Positions 42,147 to 49,598 of a stretch of DNA of 55,291 nucleotides are shown here, piece after piece. Both the position numbers and the translations under genes were made by a program. Origin of the DNA: JAUZQZ01 sp964492105 (GTDB lineage Bacteria; Pseudomonadota; Zetaproteobacteria; Mariprofundales; Mariprofundaceae). The notes under the pieces are model-generated. The model searched no databases and was not told where the DNA came from. It worked only from the letters and a program-made list of their open reading frames with translations. Location: the NCBI GenBank assembly GCA_964492105.1, contig CAZBJB010000001.1:1-55291 (forward strand), read 5' to 3'. Position 1 is the first letter of the stretch. The number at the start of each line of letters is the position of its first letter.

Positions 42147-44051
42147 ATGAAATCTGAGCGCATGAATATGAAGCCCGATGATAGCGGCTGGTGGAAGCGC
42201 CGCTGGGCTGTATTGGCTCATGATATACTGTGGATCCCGGTATCGTTGTTTCTGGCCTACTGGTTTCGTTTCAATCTGGGAACGATTCCGCCAGTCCATC
42301 TTCACGGGCTGTACTGGACGCTAGTCGTGGCACTTCCGGTGCAGGTTGGGTTCTTTCATGTGTTCGGACTGTATCGGGGTATCTGGCGTTTTTCCTCCAT
42401 TCCCGATTTAACAAGAATCTTGAAGAGCGTGGCCGCAGGCGTAGCGCTGACCTTTGGCCTGGTATTTATTATCAGGCGGCTGGAGGGAGTACCGCGATCC
42501 GTGCTGTTGCTGTATCCGATCTTTCTTTCGGTAGCGCTTGCCGGGCCACGCCTGCTGTACCGTTGGTGGAAGGATCGCTTCCTTCATCTGTCGAGTAACA
42601 CCCAGCGCGCACTGGTTGTTGGCGCGGGCAAGGCGTGCGAGTTGCTCGTGCGCGATCTGTTGAGGCACGGGCCTTGTCTGCCTGTAGGTATCCTGGATGA
42701 TGACGCCGGGAAACAGGGAAGGGACATCCATGGCGTGCGTATTTTGGGAAACCTGAACGATATCTTCGATCAAATTCGCATGATGGCTATAGACGTGGTG
42801 TTGCTGGCCATCCCATCCGCGCCGCGCCAGTTAATTCGTCGCGTGACCAGGGATTGTCAGCAAGCAGGCGTTGTCTGCCGTACGTTACCATCCCTGATAG
42901 AGCTGGCGGATGGTACGGTCGAAGTCGCCAGTTTACGCGATGTCTCCATTGAGGATCTGCTGGGGCGTGATCCTGTCGTAATGGACACGAAACGCCTGAC
43001 TTTGCTGTTGCGGGATCGATGTGTGATGGTCACCGGCGCGGGTGGTTCCATCGGCTCCGAGCTGTGCCGTCAGATTGGCCGCATGGCCCCGACGCATCTG
43101 CTGATGCTGGATCATGCTGAATTCAATCTCTACAGTATTGAGCAGGAAATGCGTAGCCGTCTGGGTCATGTCTGTATTCCCATGCTGGGCGATGTGTGCG
43201 ATAGTGTGTACATGCGCTGGGTGTTCGAGCATTTTCAGCCATGCGTTATTTTCCATGCCGCCGCCTATAAACATGTTCCGCTGGTTGAAGAGAATCCCGC
43301 CGAAGGTGCAAGAACGAATGTGTTTGGCACATGCAACGTCGCCGATCTGGCGGTGGAATTCGGTGTGCGGACATTCGTGCTGGTGAGTACGGATAAAGCG
43401 GTAAATCCCGCCAATGTGATGGGTGCGTCCAAGCGCGCTGCCGAAGTGTATTGTCAGAACCTGGATGCCCGTAGTCCGCATACCGCCTTTATCACCACGC
43501 GATTCGGCAACGTGCTGGGTTCCACCGGCAGTGTTGTGCCCAAGTTCCGCTCACAGATTGCCGACGGTGGTCCCGTTACTGTTACGCATCCTGAAATGAC
43601 CCGCTTCTTTATGACCATTCCGGAAGCTGTAAGCCTGATTCTTCAGGCCGGGGAAATCGGCAAGGGTGGTGAAATTTTCGTTCTGGACATGGGCGAACCC
43701 GTAAAGATTCTCGATCTGGCCGAGCAAATGATTCGTTTGTCCGGCCTTGTGCCCAATGAGGATATCGCCATCAAATTTACGGGCTTAAGGCCGGGAGAAA
43801 AACTGTATGAAGAGTTGTTCCACGAAGCCGAATATCTGAGCGGTACCGCGCATCCGAAATTGATGCTGGCCGCGGCGCGTGAAATGCACTGGCCGCTATT
43901 GACGGACAGGCTGAAACAACTGCGCGATGCCTGCGCCATGCATGATACGGATATGGTACGCCACACACTCAAAGCCATTGTACCGGAGTTTCAGGGCATG
44001 CGCATGGCAACTACCAACGAAAACCCCGTCGTCAACCCCCCCCTTCACTAA
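42147..44051 (+). CDS. Membrane nucleotide-sugar 4,6-dehydratase/epimerase (CapD/WbpM/PglF type)
   Basis: The protein is 634 aa. Four N-terminal membrane helices and a first nucleotide-binding fold (ALVVGAGKACELL) are followed by a short-chain dehydrogenase domain: VTGAGGSIGSEL, AAYKHVPLVEENP, VSTDKAVNPANVMGASKRAA with the family's Met-x3-Lys in place of Tyr-x3-Lys, and GLRPGEKLYEELF. It dehydrates UDP-N-acetylglucosamine-type substrates for surface polysaccharide or glycan. The start follows AAGGGG; the in-frame upstream extension is family D repeat. Confidence 0.9.
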   Translation: MKSERMNMKPDDSGWWKRRWAVLAHDILWIPVSLFLAYWFRFNLGTIPPVHLHGLYWTLVVALPVQVGFFHVFGLYRGIWRFSSIPDLTRILKSVAAGVALTFGLVFIIRRLEGVPRSVLLLYPIFLSVALAGPRLLYRWWKDRFLHLSSNTQRALVVGAGKACELLVRDLLRHGPCLPVGILDDDAGKQGRDIHGVRILGNLNDIFDQIRMMAIDVVLLAIPSAPRQLIRRVTRDCQQAGVVCRTLPSLIELADGTVEVASLRDVSIEDLLGRDPVVMDTKRLTLLLRDRCVMVTGAGGSIGSELCRQIGRMAPTHLLMLDHAEFNLYSIEQEMRSRLGHVCIPMLGDVCDSVYMRWVFEHFQPCVIFHAAAYKHVPLVEENPAEGARTNVFGTCNVADLAVEFGVRTFVLVSTDKAVNPANVMGASKRAAEVYCQNLDARSPHTAFITTRFGNVLGSTGSVVPKFRSQIADGGPVTVTHPEMTRFFMTIPEAVSLILQAGEIGKGGEIFVLDMGEPVKILDLAEQMIRLSGLVPNEDIAIKFTGLRPGEKLYEELFHEAEYLSGTAHPKLMLAAAREMHWPLLTDRLKQLRDACAMHDTDMVRHTLKAIVPEFQGMRMATTNENPVVNPPLH

Positions 44052-44302
44052 CCTGCATGATTCACAAATGCTGCCGCGCCCCTGGCTTGCTCCTTTCTCC
44101 CACCCCATAATATCCACTTTGTGTCTTTCACGGGGATCCCGGTTGTTCCCTTGCCTGCAAGGAACCCTTTGTCAGTCGTGTCCGTATGCCCGGCGACGGC
44201 GACCCCTAACGGGGATCGTTGCGAACACAGGTCCGGCCTGTCTGCGTGCGTTTGCGTACAGGCAGGCGCGATCATCACGGTGATTCATGAATAGTCCAGA
44301 CC
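44052..44302 (-). mobile_element. Family C element between the CapD-like gene and priA
   Basis: The outer ends are CCTGCATGATTCACAAATGC and ATTCATGAATAGTCCAGACC as imperfect inverted repeats. Read on the minus strand, the interior begins like the copy at 29401 (CGCCTGCCTGT, CGCACGCAGACAGGCCGG, GTTCGCAACG) but is ~75 bp longer. It begins directly after the upstream stop codon, and its right end contains the priA ATG. Confidence 0.7.
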
Positions 44303-46467
44303 TGGTTGAAATCGCGGTATTCGCGCCGCTGAATAAAACGTTTACCTACACATGGCCTGAATGGCTGGGTGAACCGAAGCCGGGAGTGCGCGTTCAGGTG
44401 CCCTTCGGACGTGGTCGGCGGCTGGGCGTGGTGTGGTTCGAGGATGTAGCCCCTGACAGCGCCATTGAACTCAAAGCTGTGATCGACCGCGTGGATGCCG
44501 TGCCATTGTACGATTCCCGGCGCATGCAATGGCTTGAGCGGGCCCGCCGTTATTATGTGGTCGCGCCGGGTGAATGCGCCGAGACGGCATTTGCGTGGGC
44601 TGGCCATGAAGATAAACGTCGCTGGCACTGCCCCGATACGGCAGCCCTTTCCCGATCGGATAGCGGACTGGCTCAGGCTTTTTCACACCGGACGACGCTG
44701 TCCACCGCGACATTGCGGAAGAAATTATCCGTAACCGGATTGTATCATCGCCTGTGGCAGGCCGTGGCGGCAGGTCATCTGACGGAAGTGTTCAAGGGCG
44801 AGGAAGGGGATAGACCACATTCTTCGGGACAAAACAGTACAACAGCTCCCTTTTTACACCCGGAGATGCCCAACGAACCGATCCCCGAACATTTATTCCC
44901 CGCGCAACAACAGGCATTGGGCAGAATCAGCCGTATACGGGGGTTTGCGCCATTCCTGTTGTTCGGGTGTACGGGTTCCGGAAAAACGGAGGTCTACCTT
45001 CGGGCCGCCCGGCAACGGGTTGATGCAGGCAGGCAGGTACTTATCCTCGTTCCCGAGATCGGCCTGACACCACAGTGGCTGGCACGCCTTGCCACTCGCT
45101 TTAATCGGGTCGCCGTATGGCATTCAGGTCTTTCGGACGTTCGGCGTTTACAGGTTCGACGAGAGCTGCCGGGCGTGGACGTGCTCGTTGGCACCCGCTC
45201 CGCGCTCTTTCTTCCGCTGCCACGCTGTTCCATGATTGTCGTAGACGAGGAGCACGACACATCGTTTAAACAACAGGATGGCATGCATTATCATGCCCGG
45301 GATATGGCCGTTCTGCTGGCGCAGGAACTGGAGATTCCAATCATTCTTGGTAGCGCGACACCCAGTCTGGAGAGTTGGCGTCAGGCAAGGGATGGTCGTT
45401 ATCAACTTCTGGAGCTGCCTGAACGTATTGCACCGCACCCCGCTCCGGCGATTGAACGCATAGATATGCGCGGGATGGAGGCAGCCCTGTCCGATCCGAT
45501 GCTCGCCTTGCTGCGGGATACGAAAGATCGAGGGCTTCAGTCCATTCTGTATCTGAACCGGCGTGGCTATGCGCCCGCGCTCATCTGTACGGCCTGTGGC
45601 GACGTGCCGGAGTGCCCGTCCTGTTCCTTCAGACTTACGCTGCATCGGCGAAGGAAGGAGTTGCGCTGTCATGGCTGCGGGTTTGCCCGCCGTGTTCCGG
45701 TCGCGTGCGAGCATTGCGGTGAGGATGCGTTGCTGCCGCTGGGTGAAGGCACCGAAAAGGTGGAGGAACAGTTGGCCGCTACCCTGCCGGATTTGCGCAT
45801 GGCCAGGCTGGATCGCGATGCCGTGCGCAATGAAACCGAGCTGATGCGGATATTAGGAGATTTCTCGTCGGGTCAGCTGGACTGTTTGGTCGGTACGCAG
45901 ATGCTGGTCAAGGGGCACCATTTTCCCAATGTGGTGCTGGTCGGGGTGGTTAATGCTGATCTGGGTCTTGGTTTGCCGGATTTTCGTGCCGGAGAGCGCT
46001 GGTGGCAACAGATTACGCAAGTGGTGGGGCGCACGGGACGCGGCGAAGATCCGGGGCGGGTCATGGTTCAAACCCGCAATCCCGAAGGGCAATGGCTTTC
46101 CCGTATCGGTAGTGAACAGGCATGCAAGACACTGGATACCGAGCTTGCCTTGAGAAAAACACTGGATTATCCTCCGTTCGCACGCTGGGTTCGTATTATT
46201 TTTTTAGCCACGCATAATAACCTGGCCATGCAGGCGGCTGAATACGTAGCGCGGGCATGCGCTGCTCATATGCCGGATATTGTACAGTGCATGGGACCCA
46301 TGCCGTGCGCTATTGAGCGAATCGCTACGCGCTACCGCGTTGAACTGGTACTGCGGGATACGACGCGCAAGCACTTGCCATGGCGTCTTGCACCGTTGTT
46401 ATCGCGCATCACGCTTGCCTCTGGTGTGCGTATGCGCGTGGATGTGGATCCACTGGATATGATGTGA
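44287..46467 (+). CDS. priA: Primosomal replication-restart helicase PriA
   Basis: The protein is 726 aa. The N-terminal DNA-binding domain (VEIAVFAPLNKTFTY) is followed by the helicase: Walker A GCTGSGKT, DEEH in IVVDEEHDTSFKQQ, and GSATPSLESW. Zinc-binding cysteine pairs include CTACGDVPECPSC and CHGCG...CEHCG, and GTQMLVKGHHFPNV and GRTGRG follow. It reloads the replisome at stalled forks, working with PriB, whose gene is also present. The first codons (MNSPDL) come from the end of a family C element, and no ribosome site is evident, so expression may depend on the element. Confidence 0.95.
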   Translation: MNSPDLVEIAVFAPLNKTFTYTWPEWLGEPKPGVRVQVPFGRGRRLGVVWFEDVAPDSAIELKAVIDRVDAVPLYDSRRMQWLERARRYYVVAPGECAETAFAWAGHEDKRRWHCPDTAALSRSDSGLAQAFSHRTTLSTATLRKKLSVTGLYHRLWQAVAAGHLTEVFKGEEGDRPHSSGQNSTTAPFLHPEMPNEPIPEHLFPAQQQALGRISRIRGFAPFLLFGCTGSGKTEVYLRAARQRVDAGRQVLILVPEIGLTPQWLARLATRFNRVAVWHSGLSDVRRLQVRRELPGVDVLVGTRSALFLPLPRCSMIVVDEEHDTSFKQQDGMHYHARDMAVLLAQELEIPIILGSATPSLESWRQARDGRYQLLELPERIAPHPAPAIERIDMRGMEAALSDPMLALLRDTKDRGLQSILYLNRRGYAPALICTACGDVPECPSCSFRLTLHRRRKELRCHGCGFARRVPVACEHCGEDALLPLGEGTEKVEEQLAATLPDLRMARLDRDAVRNETELMRILGDFSSGQLDCLVGTQMLVKGHHFPNVVLVGVVNADLGLGLPDFRAGERWWQQITQVVGRTGRGEDPGRVMVQTRNPEGQWLSRIGSEQACKTLDTELALRKTLDYPPFARWVRIIFLATHNNLAMQAAEYVARACAAHMPDIVQCMGPMPCAIERIATRYRVELVLRDTTRKHLPWRLAPLLSRITLASGVRMRVDVDPLDMM

Positions 46468-46508
46468 ACTCACCTGCGTTATTCATGCGGGTTACCACAG
46501 GGGGCGAT

Positions 46509-46871
46509 ATGAGTATGGAACTGACTGAAGCCGCTGCGGGAAAGGTTCAGGGGCTGCTGGCACAGGAAGAAAATGAAGCACTACATCTGCGAATTTTTGT
46601 TTCCGGCGGAGGCTGCTCGGGGTTTCAGTATGGTTTTACGTTCGATACGGAGGTGAAGCAGGATGATACGGTGGTGGAAAGCCACGGCGTCAAGCTGCTG
46701 GTGGACGCCATGAGCCTTGATCTGCTCAAGGGTTCCGAGATTGACTATCAGTGTTCACTGCAAGGCGAAGCCTTTGTCATTCGCAATCCGAATGCCGGAT
46801 CCACCTGTGGCTGCGGTCAGTCGTTCACACCTTCCAAAAGCGGTAGTGGATGCGCCAACGCAGGCTATTGA
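46509..46871 (+). CDS. erpA: Iron-sulfur cluster insertion protein (ErpA/IscA type)
   Basis: The protein is 120 aa. An A-type carrier with three conserved cysteines in SGGGCSGFQYGF and NPNAGSTCGCGQSF; the insertion pattern is closer to ErpA than to IscA. It delivers Fe-S clusters to target enzymes. The start follows CAGGGGG; the M46 codon 6 bp further is an alternative. A solo family A end follows the stop by about 25 bp. Confidence 0.9.
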   Translation: MSMELTEAAAGKVQGLLAQEENEALHLRIFVSGGGCSGFQYGFTFDTEVKQDDTVVESHGVKLLVDAMSLDLLKGSEIDYQCSLQGEAFVIRNPNAGSTCGCGQSFTPSKSGSGCANAGY

Positions 46872-46895
46872 TAAAAAAGAAACGTAACTACTCAG

Positions 46896-46921
46896 CCGCT
46901 CATGAGTTTTGCAAGAGGCTC
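46896..46921 (+). repeat. Family A solo right end
   Basis: CCGCTCATGAGTTTTGCAAG followed by AGGCTC is identical to the right end of the copy at 47057-47217. The rest of the element is missing. Confidence 0.75.
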
Positions 46922-46927
46922 CCTGGC

Positions 46928-46975
46928 CTGAACTATTCATAAATCGCCGTGATGATTGCGCCTGCCTGTGCGTGT
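46928..46975 (+). repeat. Family C left-end fragment
   Basis: CCTGAACTATTCATAAATCG and CCGTGATGATTGCGCCTGCC then TGTGCGTG match the left part of family C. The family B element begins 8 bp later, so the loss of the rest may be linked to that insertion. Confidence 0.6.
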
Positions 46976-46983
46976 AGAGTACA

Positions 46984-47312
46984 ACCCAGATCCTGCAAGT
47001 GCTTGCACACACATAGTGCAACCCCTTGATTCATCCAGCATATCGAAAAAACATTCGAGCCTCTTGCAAAACTCTGGGTGGATGAGCGGCAATCCCACTT
47101 TGAGACTATTTCCGGGATTGAATGAGCTGCATGGTGGTTCCATGGAGCGAAATTCAAGCTCGGAAATGGGCCGAAGTGGGGAAGCCGATCACCGCTCATG
47201 AGTTTTGCAAGAGGCTCATTCATCACCAATAAGGTGACAACATGTTTTTTCGATATGCTGTATAAACCAATCTCTTACACTCTGCATGCACGATCACTTG
47301 CAGGATCTAGGT
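46984..47312 (+). mobile_element. Second family B element split by family A
   Basis: The ends are ACCCAGATCCTGCAAGTG and CACTTGCAGGATCTAGGT, flanked by ACA on both sides (46981-46983, 47313-47315), a 3-bp target duplication. Removing the A insertion and one ATTC leaves about 164 bp collinear with the intact copy at 28218. The last 20 bp of the element are repeated at 47315-47334. Confidence 0.9.
47057..47217 (+). mobile_element. Family A element (161 bp) inserted in the second family B element
   Basis: Terminal inverted repeats as in other copies; ATTC at 47053-47056 and 47218-47221 is the target duplication. The B sequence ACATTC|ATCACCAATAAG rejoins exactly as in the intact copy. It is inverted relative to the copies at 21956, 25044 and 27994. 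Confidence 0.92.
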
Positions 47313-47414
47313 ACAATCACTTGCAGGATCTAGGTTATATTCCCTTCATCAGCGACAGTGTAGAGTCCCCTGATGCTTCATGTCCTGTCCCGTAGAGGTG
47401 CATACCCTCAGATC

Positions 47415-47525
47415 CATCCCGGGGATCCATGGCAAGGCGTGTCCCGCAGCCAATGGTGTGCCCCTGGCACGGGTTGCAACGCTGCATTGATCCCCTGGCA
47501 TGGCTTCCTTCGGGCGAGGTTGGGC
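47415..47525 (-). repeat. Family E repeat, second copy
   Basis: In reverse complement it matches 31553-31673 in CCTCGCCCGAAGG, GCGTTG and CCATTGGCT tracts, with several gaps. It lies upstream of an ABC exporter gene, as the other copy lies upstream of dnaB. Confidence 0.45.
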
Positions 47526-47614
47526 GAGCGGGCGGCTGCGTTATACCCGTTTGAATTGTCCACGGTCGATCCCGTGCTCGCACGGCTTGCTGTACGCCTC
47601 GCCGGGAATTGCTG

Positions 47615-48595
47615 ATGGTACACTCTTCTACGGAACAGGGCGCCGGATTCGCCTTGCAAGTACAAGATTTGCACAAGATTTACAGCAATGGAAAATCCGC
47701 ACTGGGTGGCGTAAATCTGAATGTTCCAAGGGGTGCATTCTACGCACTTCTTGGGCCAAACGGGGCGGGTAAAAGTACGTTGATCAATATCCTGGCCGAT
47801 ATTGTCCGTCCCTCCTCCGGATCAGCATACCTGATGGATCATGATATGTTCCGCGACAAGGCGTGGTGCAAGCGGCATATGGGTGTGGTACCGCAAGAAA
47901 TTGCCTTTGATCCGTTTTTTAATCCGCGTGAAATGTTATGGATTACCTCCGGGCTGTTCGGGTGCAAACCCGATAGTGCATGGATTAACGAGTTGCTGGA
48001 TATCCTTGATCTTTCCGTGCATGCGGACAAAAACGCACGCCAGCTCTCCAGTGGTATGCGCAGGCGTTTGCTGGTGGCGCTGGCGCTGGTACATAAGCCG
48101 TCATTGGTGATTCTCGACGAGCCGACGGCCGGGGTGGACGTTGAGTTACGCCGTCGCCTGTGGGATTTCATGCGCGAACTGAATCGTGCGGGGACGACAA
48201 TCCTGTTGACTACGCATTATCTCGAGGAGGCCGAAGAGTTGTGCGATTACGTAACCATCATCGATCAGGGGCAGGTGGTGGCTGACCGTCCCATGCAAGA
48301 ATTGATGCATGACGATGCCGGACGCTATTTGTGGCTGCGGTATGGCGAGGGATTCAGCATCTCCGATGAGGATGCGCGGGCGCTGGCGGATTTTCATCCA
48401 CGCACCAGTGAGCGGGGCATCTGCCTGACGTTGCGTTACGGAAAACCGGATGAAACCAATTTTCATGAAGCCTATCGGGCGGCGGTGTCGCGCTTTGGCG
48501 CGCCGGTGGATGCGGGCGTGCGCCAGGAGGATCTGGAGGATGTGTTTATTCGCCTGACGCATGATACGAACGACAACATGAAGGGGACCACATGA
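47615..48595 (+). CDS. ABC-2 type exporter ATPase (YadG-like)
   Basis: The protein is 326 aa. Walker A is GPNGAGKST, the signature LSSGMRRRLLVALAL, Walker B LVILDEPTAGVD, the switch His in TTHYLEEAEEL, followed by a ~90-residue C-terminal regulatory part. With the permease gene that overlaps its end (ATGA) it forms an ABC-2 exporter of the YadGH/NodIJ class; the substrate is unknown. The start at 47615 has GGGAA upstream. Confidence 0.9.
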   Translation: MVHSSTEQGAGFALQVQDLHKIYSNGKSALGGVNLNVPRGAFYALLGPNGAGKSTLINILADIVRPSSGSAYLMDHDMFRDKAWCKRHMGVVPQEIAFDPFFNPREMLWITSGLFGCKPDSAWINELLDILDLSVHADKNARQLSSGMRRRLLVALALVHKPSLVILDEPTAGVDVELRRRLWDFMRELNRAGTTILLTTHYLEEAEELCDYVTIIDQGQVVADRPMQELMHDDAGRYLWLRYGEGFSISDEDARALADFHPRTSERGICLTLRYGKPDETNFHEAYRAAVSRFGAPVDAGVRQEDLEDVFIRLTHDTNDNMKGTT

Positions 48596-49362
48596 AACCG
48601 CTCAATCCACGCGGTGCATGGACGCTGTTTCTGCGCGAGACCCGCCGATTCATGAACGTGAAGATGCAGACCATCGTGGCACCCGCACTGACGGCCATCA
48701 TGTATCTGCTGGTATTTCGCTATGCTATGGGCCGGCGTTCGGTACCGGGGTTGCATGTCGATTATTTCTCCTTCCTGATTCCGGGGCTGGTCATGATGTC
48801 CATGTTGCAAAACGCGTTTGCCAACACGTCCAGCTCCATGATTGTCGGTAAAGTAATGAATGTACATATCTACCTGCTGATGGCTCCGCTTGCCGCAATT
48901 GAAGTGGTAGGCGCATTTCTGGCTGCCGCCGTGGTGCGTGCGCTGACTGTTGCCACGGTACTGTTGCTGGTACTTGTCCCGTTTACCGCGCTAACATTTA
49001 CACATATCGGCCTGGCTCTGTTCTATGGCGTGTGCGGCAGCATTCTGATGGGCGGTTTTGGCCTGATTGCCGGTATGTGGTCAGATAAATTCGATGATAT
49101 AGCGCTGATCAATAATTTCCTCATCATGCCGTTGACCTTTCTCTCCGGTGTGTTTTATTCAGTCAAACAATTGCCGCCGTTCTGGCAACATGTAAATCAT
49201 TTCAATCCGTTCTTCTACCTGATTGACGGTTTCCGTTACGGCTTCATTGGGGTAGGGGATACCAACCCGTTCACCGCCCTGTGGGTGGTCGGCGGTGCAA
49301 CATTGATCTGCATGGCTGCCTGCTGGAATCTGTGGCGCATCGGCTGGCGGTTAAAGGAGTAA
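48592..49362 (+). CDS. ABC-2 type exporter permease (YadH-like)
   Basis: The protein is 256 aa with six membrane segments. Family features are FLRETRRFMNVKMQTIVAP, FLIPGLVMMSMLQNAFANTS, MPLTFLSGVFYSVKQLPPFW and NPFFYLIDGFRYGFIG. It is the partner of the ATPase encoded directly upstream with a 4-bp overlap. Confidence 0.9.
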   Translation: MKPLNPRGAWTLFLRETRRFMNVKMQTIVAPALTAIMYLLVFRYAMGRRSVPGLHVDYFSFLIPGLVMMSMLQNAFANTSSSMIVGKVMNVHIYLLMAPLAAIEVVGAFLAAAVVRALTVATVLLLVLVPFTALTFTHIGLALFYGVCGSILMGGFGLIAGMWSDKFDDIALINNFLIMPLTFLSGVFYSVKQLPPFWQHVNHFNPFFYLIDGFRYGFIGVGDTNPFTALWVVGGATLICMAACWNLWRIGWRLKE

Positions 49363-49598
49363 TTGCAACATAAACGGGCAGCATGGCGTCCACCCCGGCC
49401 CCCCCTCCTGGTGATGCGGATTTATCCGGCGTATTGCAGGGCGGCGGGCACGGGAGTTATTTGCCATTTTGAATATATTTATGGCATCATGTTTTTGTAT
49501 CGATTTATACCCTGCCGCCCGGAAACACCCCTTTCCATTTCTTGCCGTGCCTCTCAACAAATTATGGGAACTGTGATCAGACAGGGACTATACGGGCC

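Larger units (their letters stand above)
46872..47614. other. 743-bp repeat mosaic without genes
   Basis: Between erpA and the ABC exporter lies a stack of repeat pieces: a solo family A right end, a truncated family C left end, a family B copy interrupted by a family A copy, a 20-bp duplication of the B end, and a family E copy in reverse. Small open frames across it are accidental. Confidence 0.7.

Noticed and set aside
46872..47614. Possible CRISPR array in the repeat-rich gap
   Set aside because: The repeats are few, of different families and lengths, carry terminal inverted repeats and target duplications, and lack regular spacers.
47335..47676. A 113-codon minus-strand frame upstream of the ABC exporter
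   Set aside because: It covers a family E repeat and overlaps the exporter start; no conserved domain or ribosome site.
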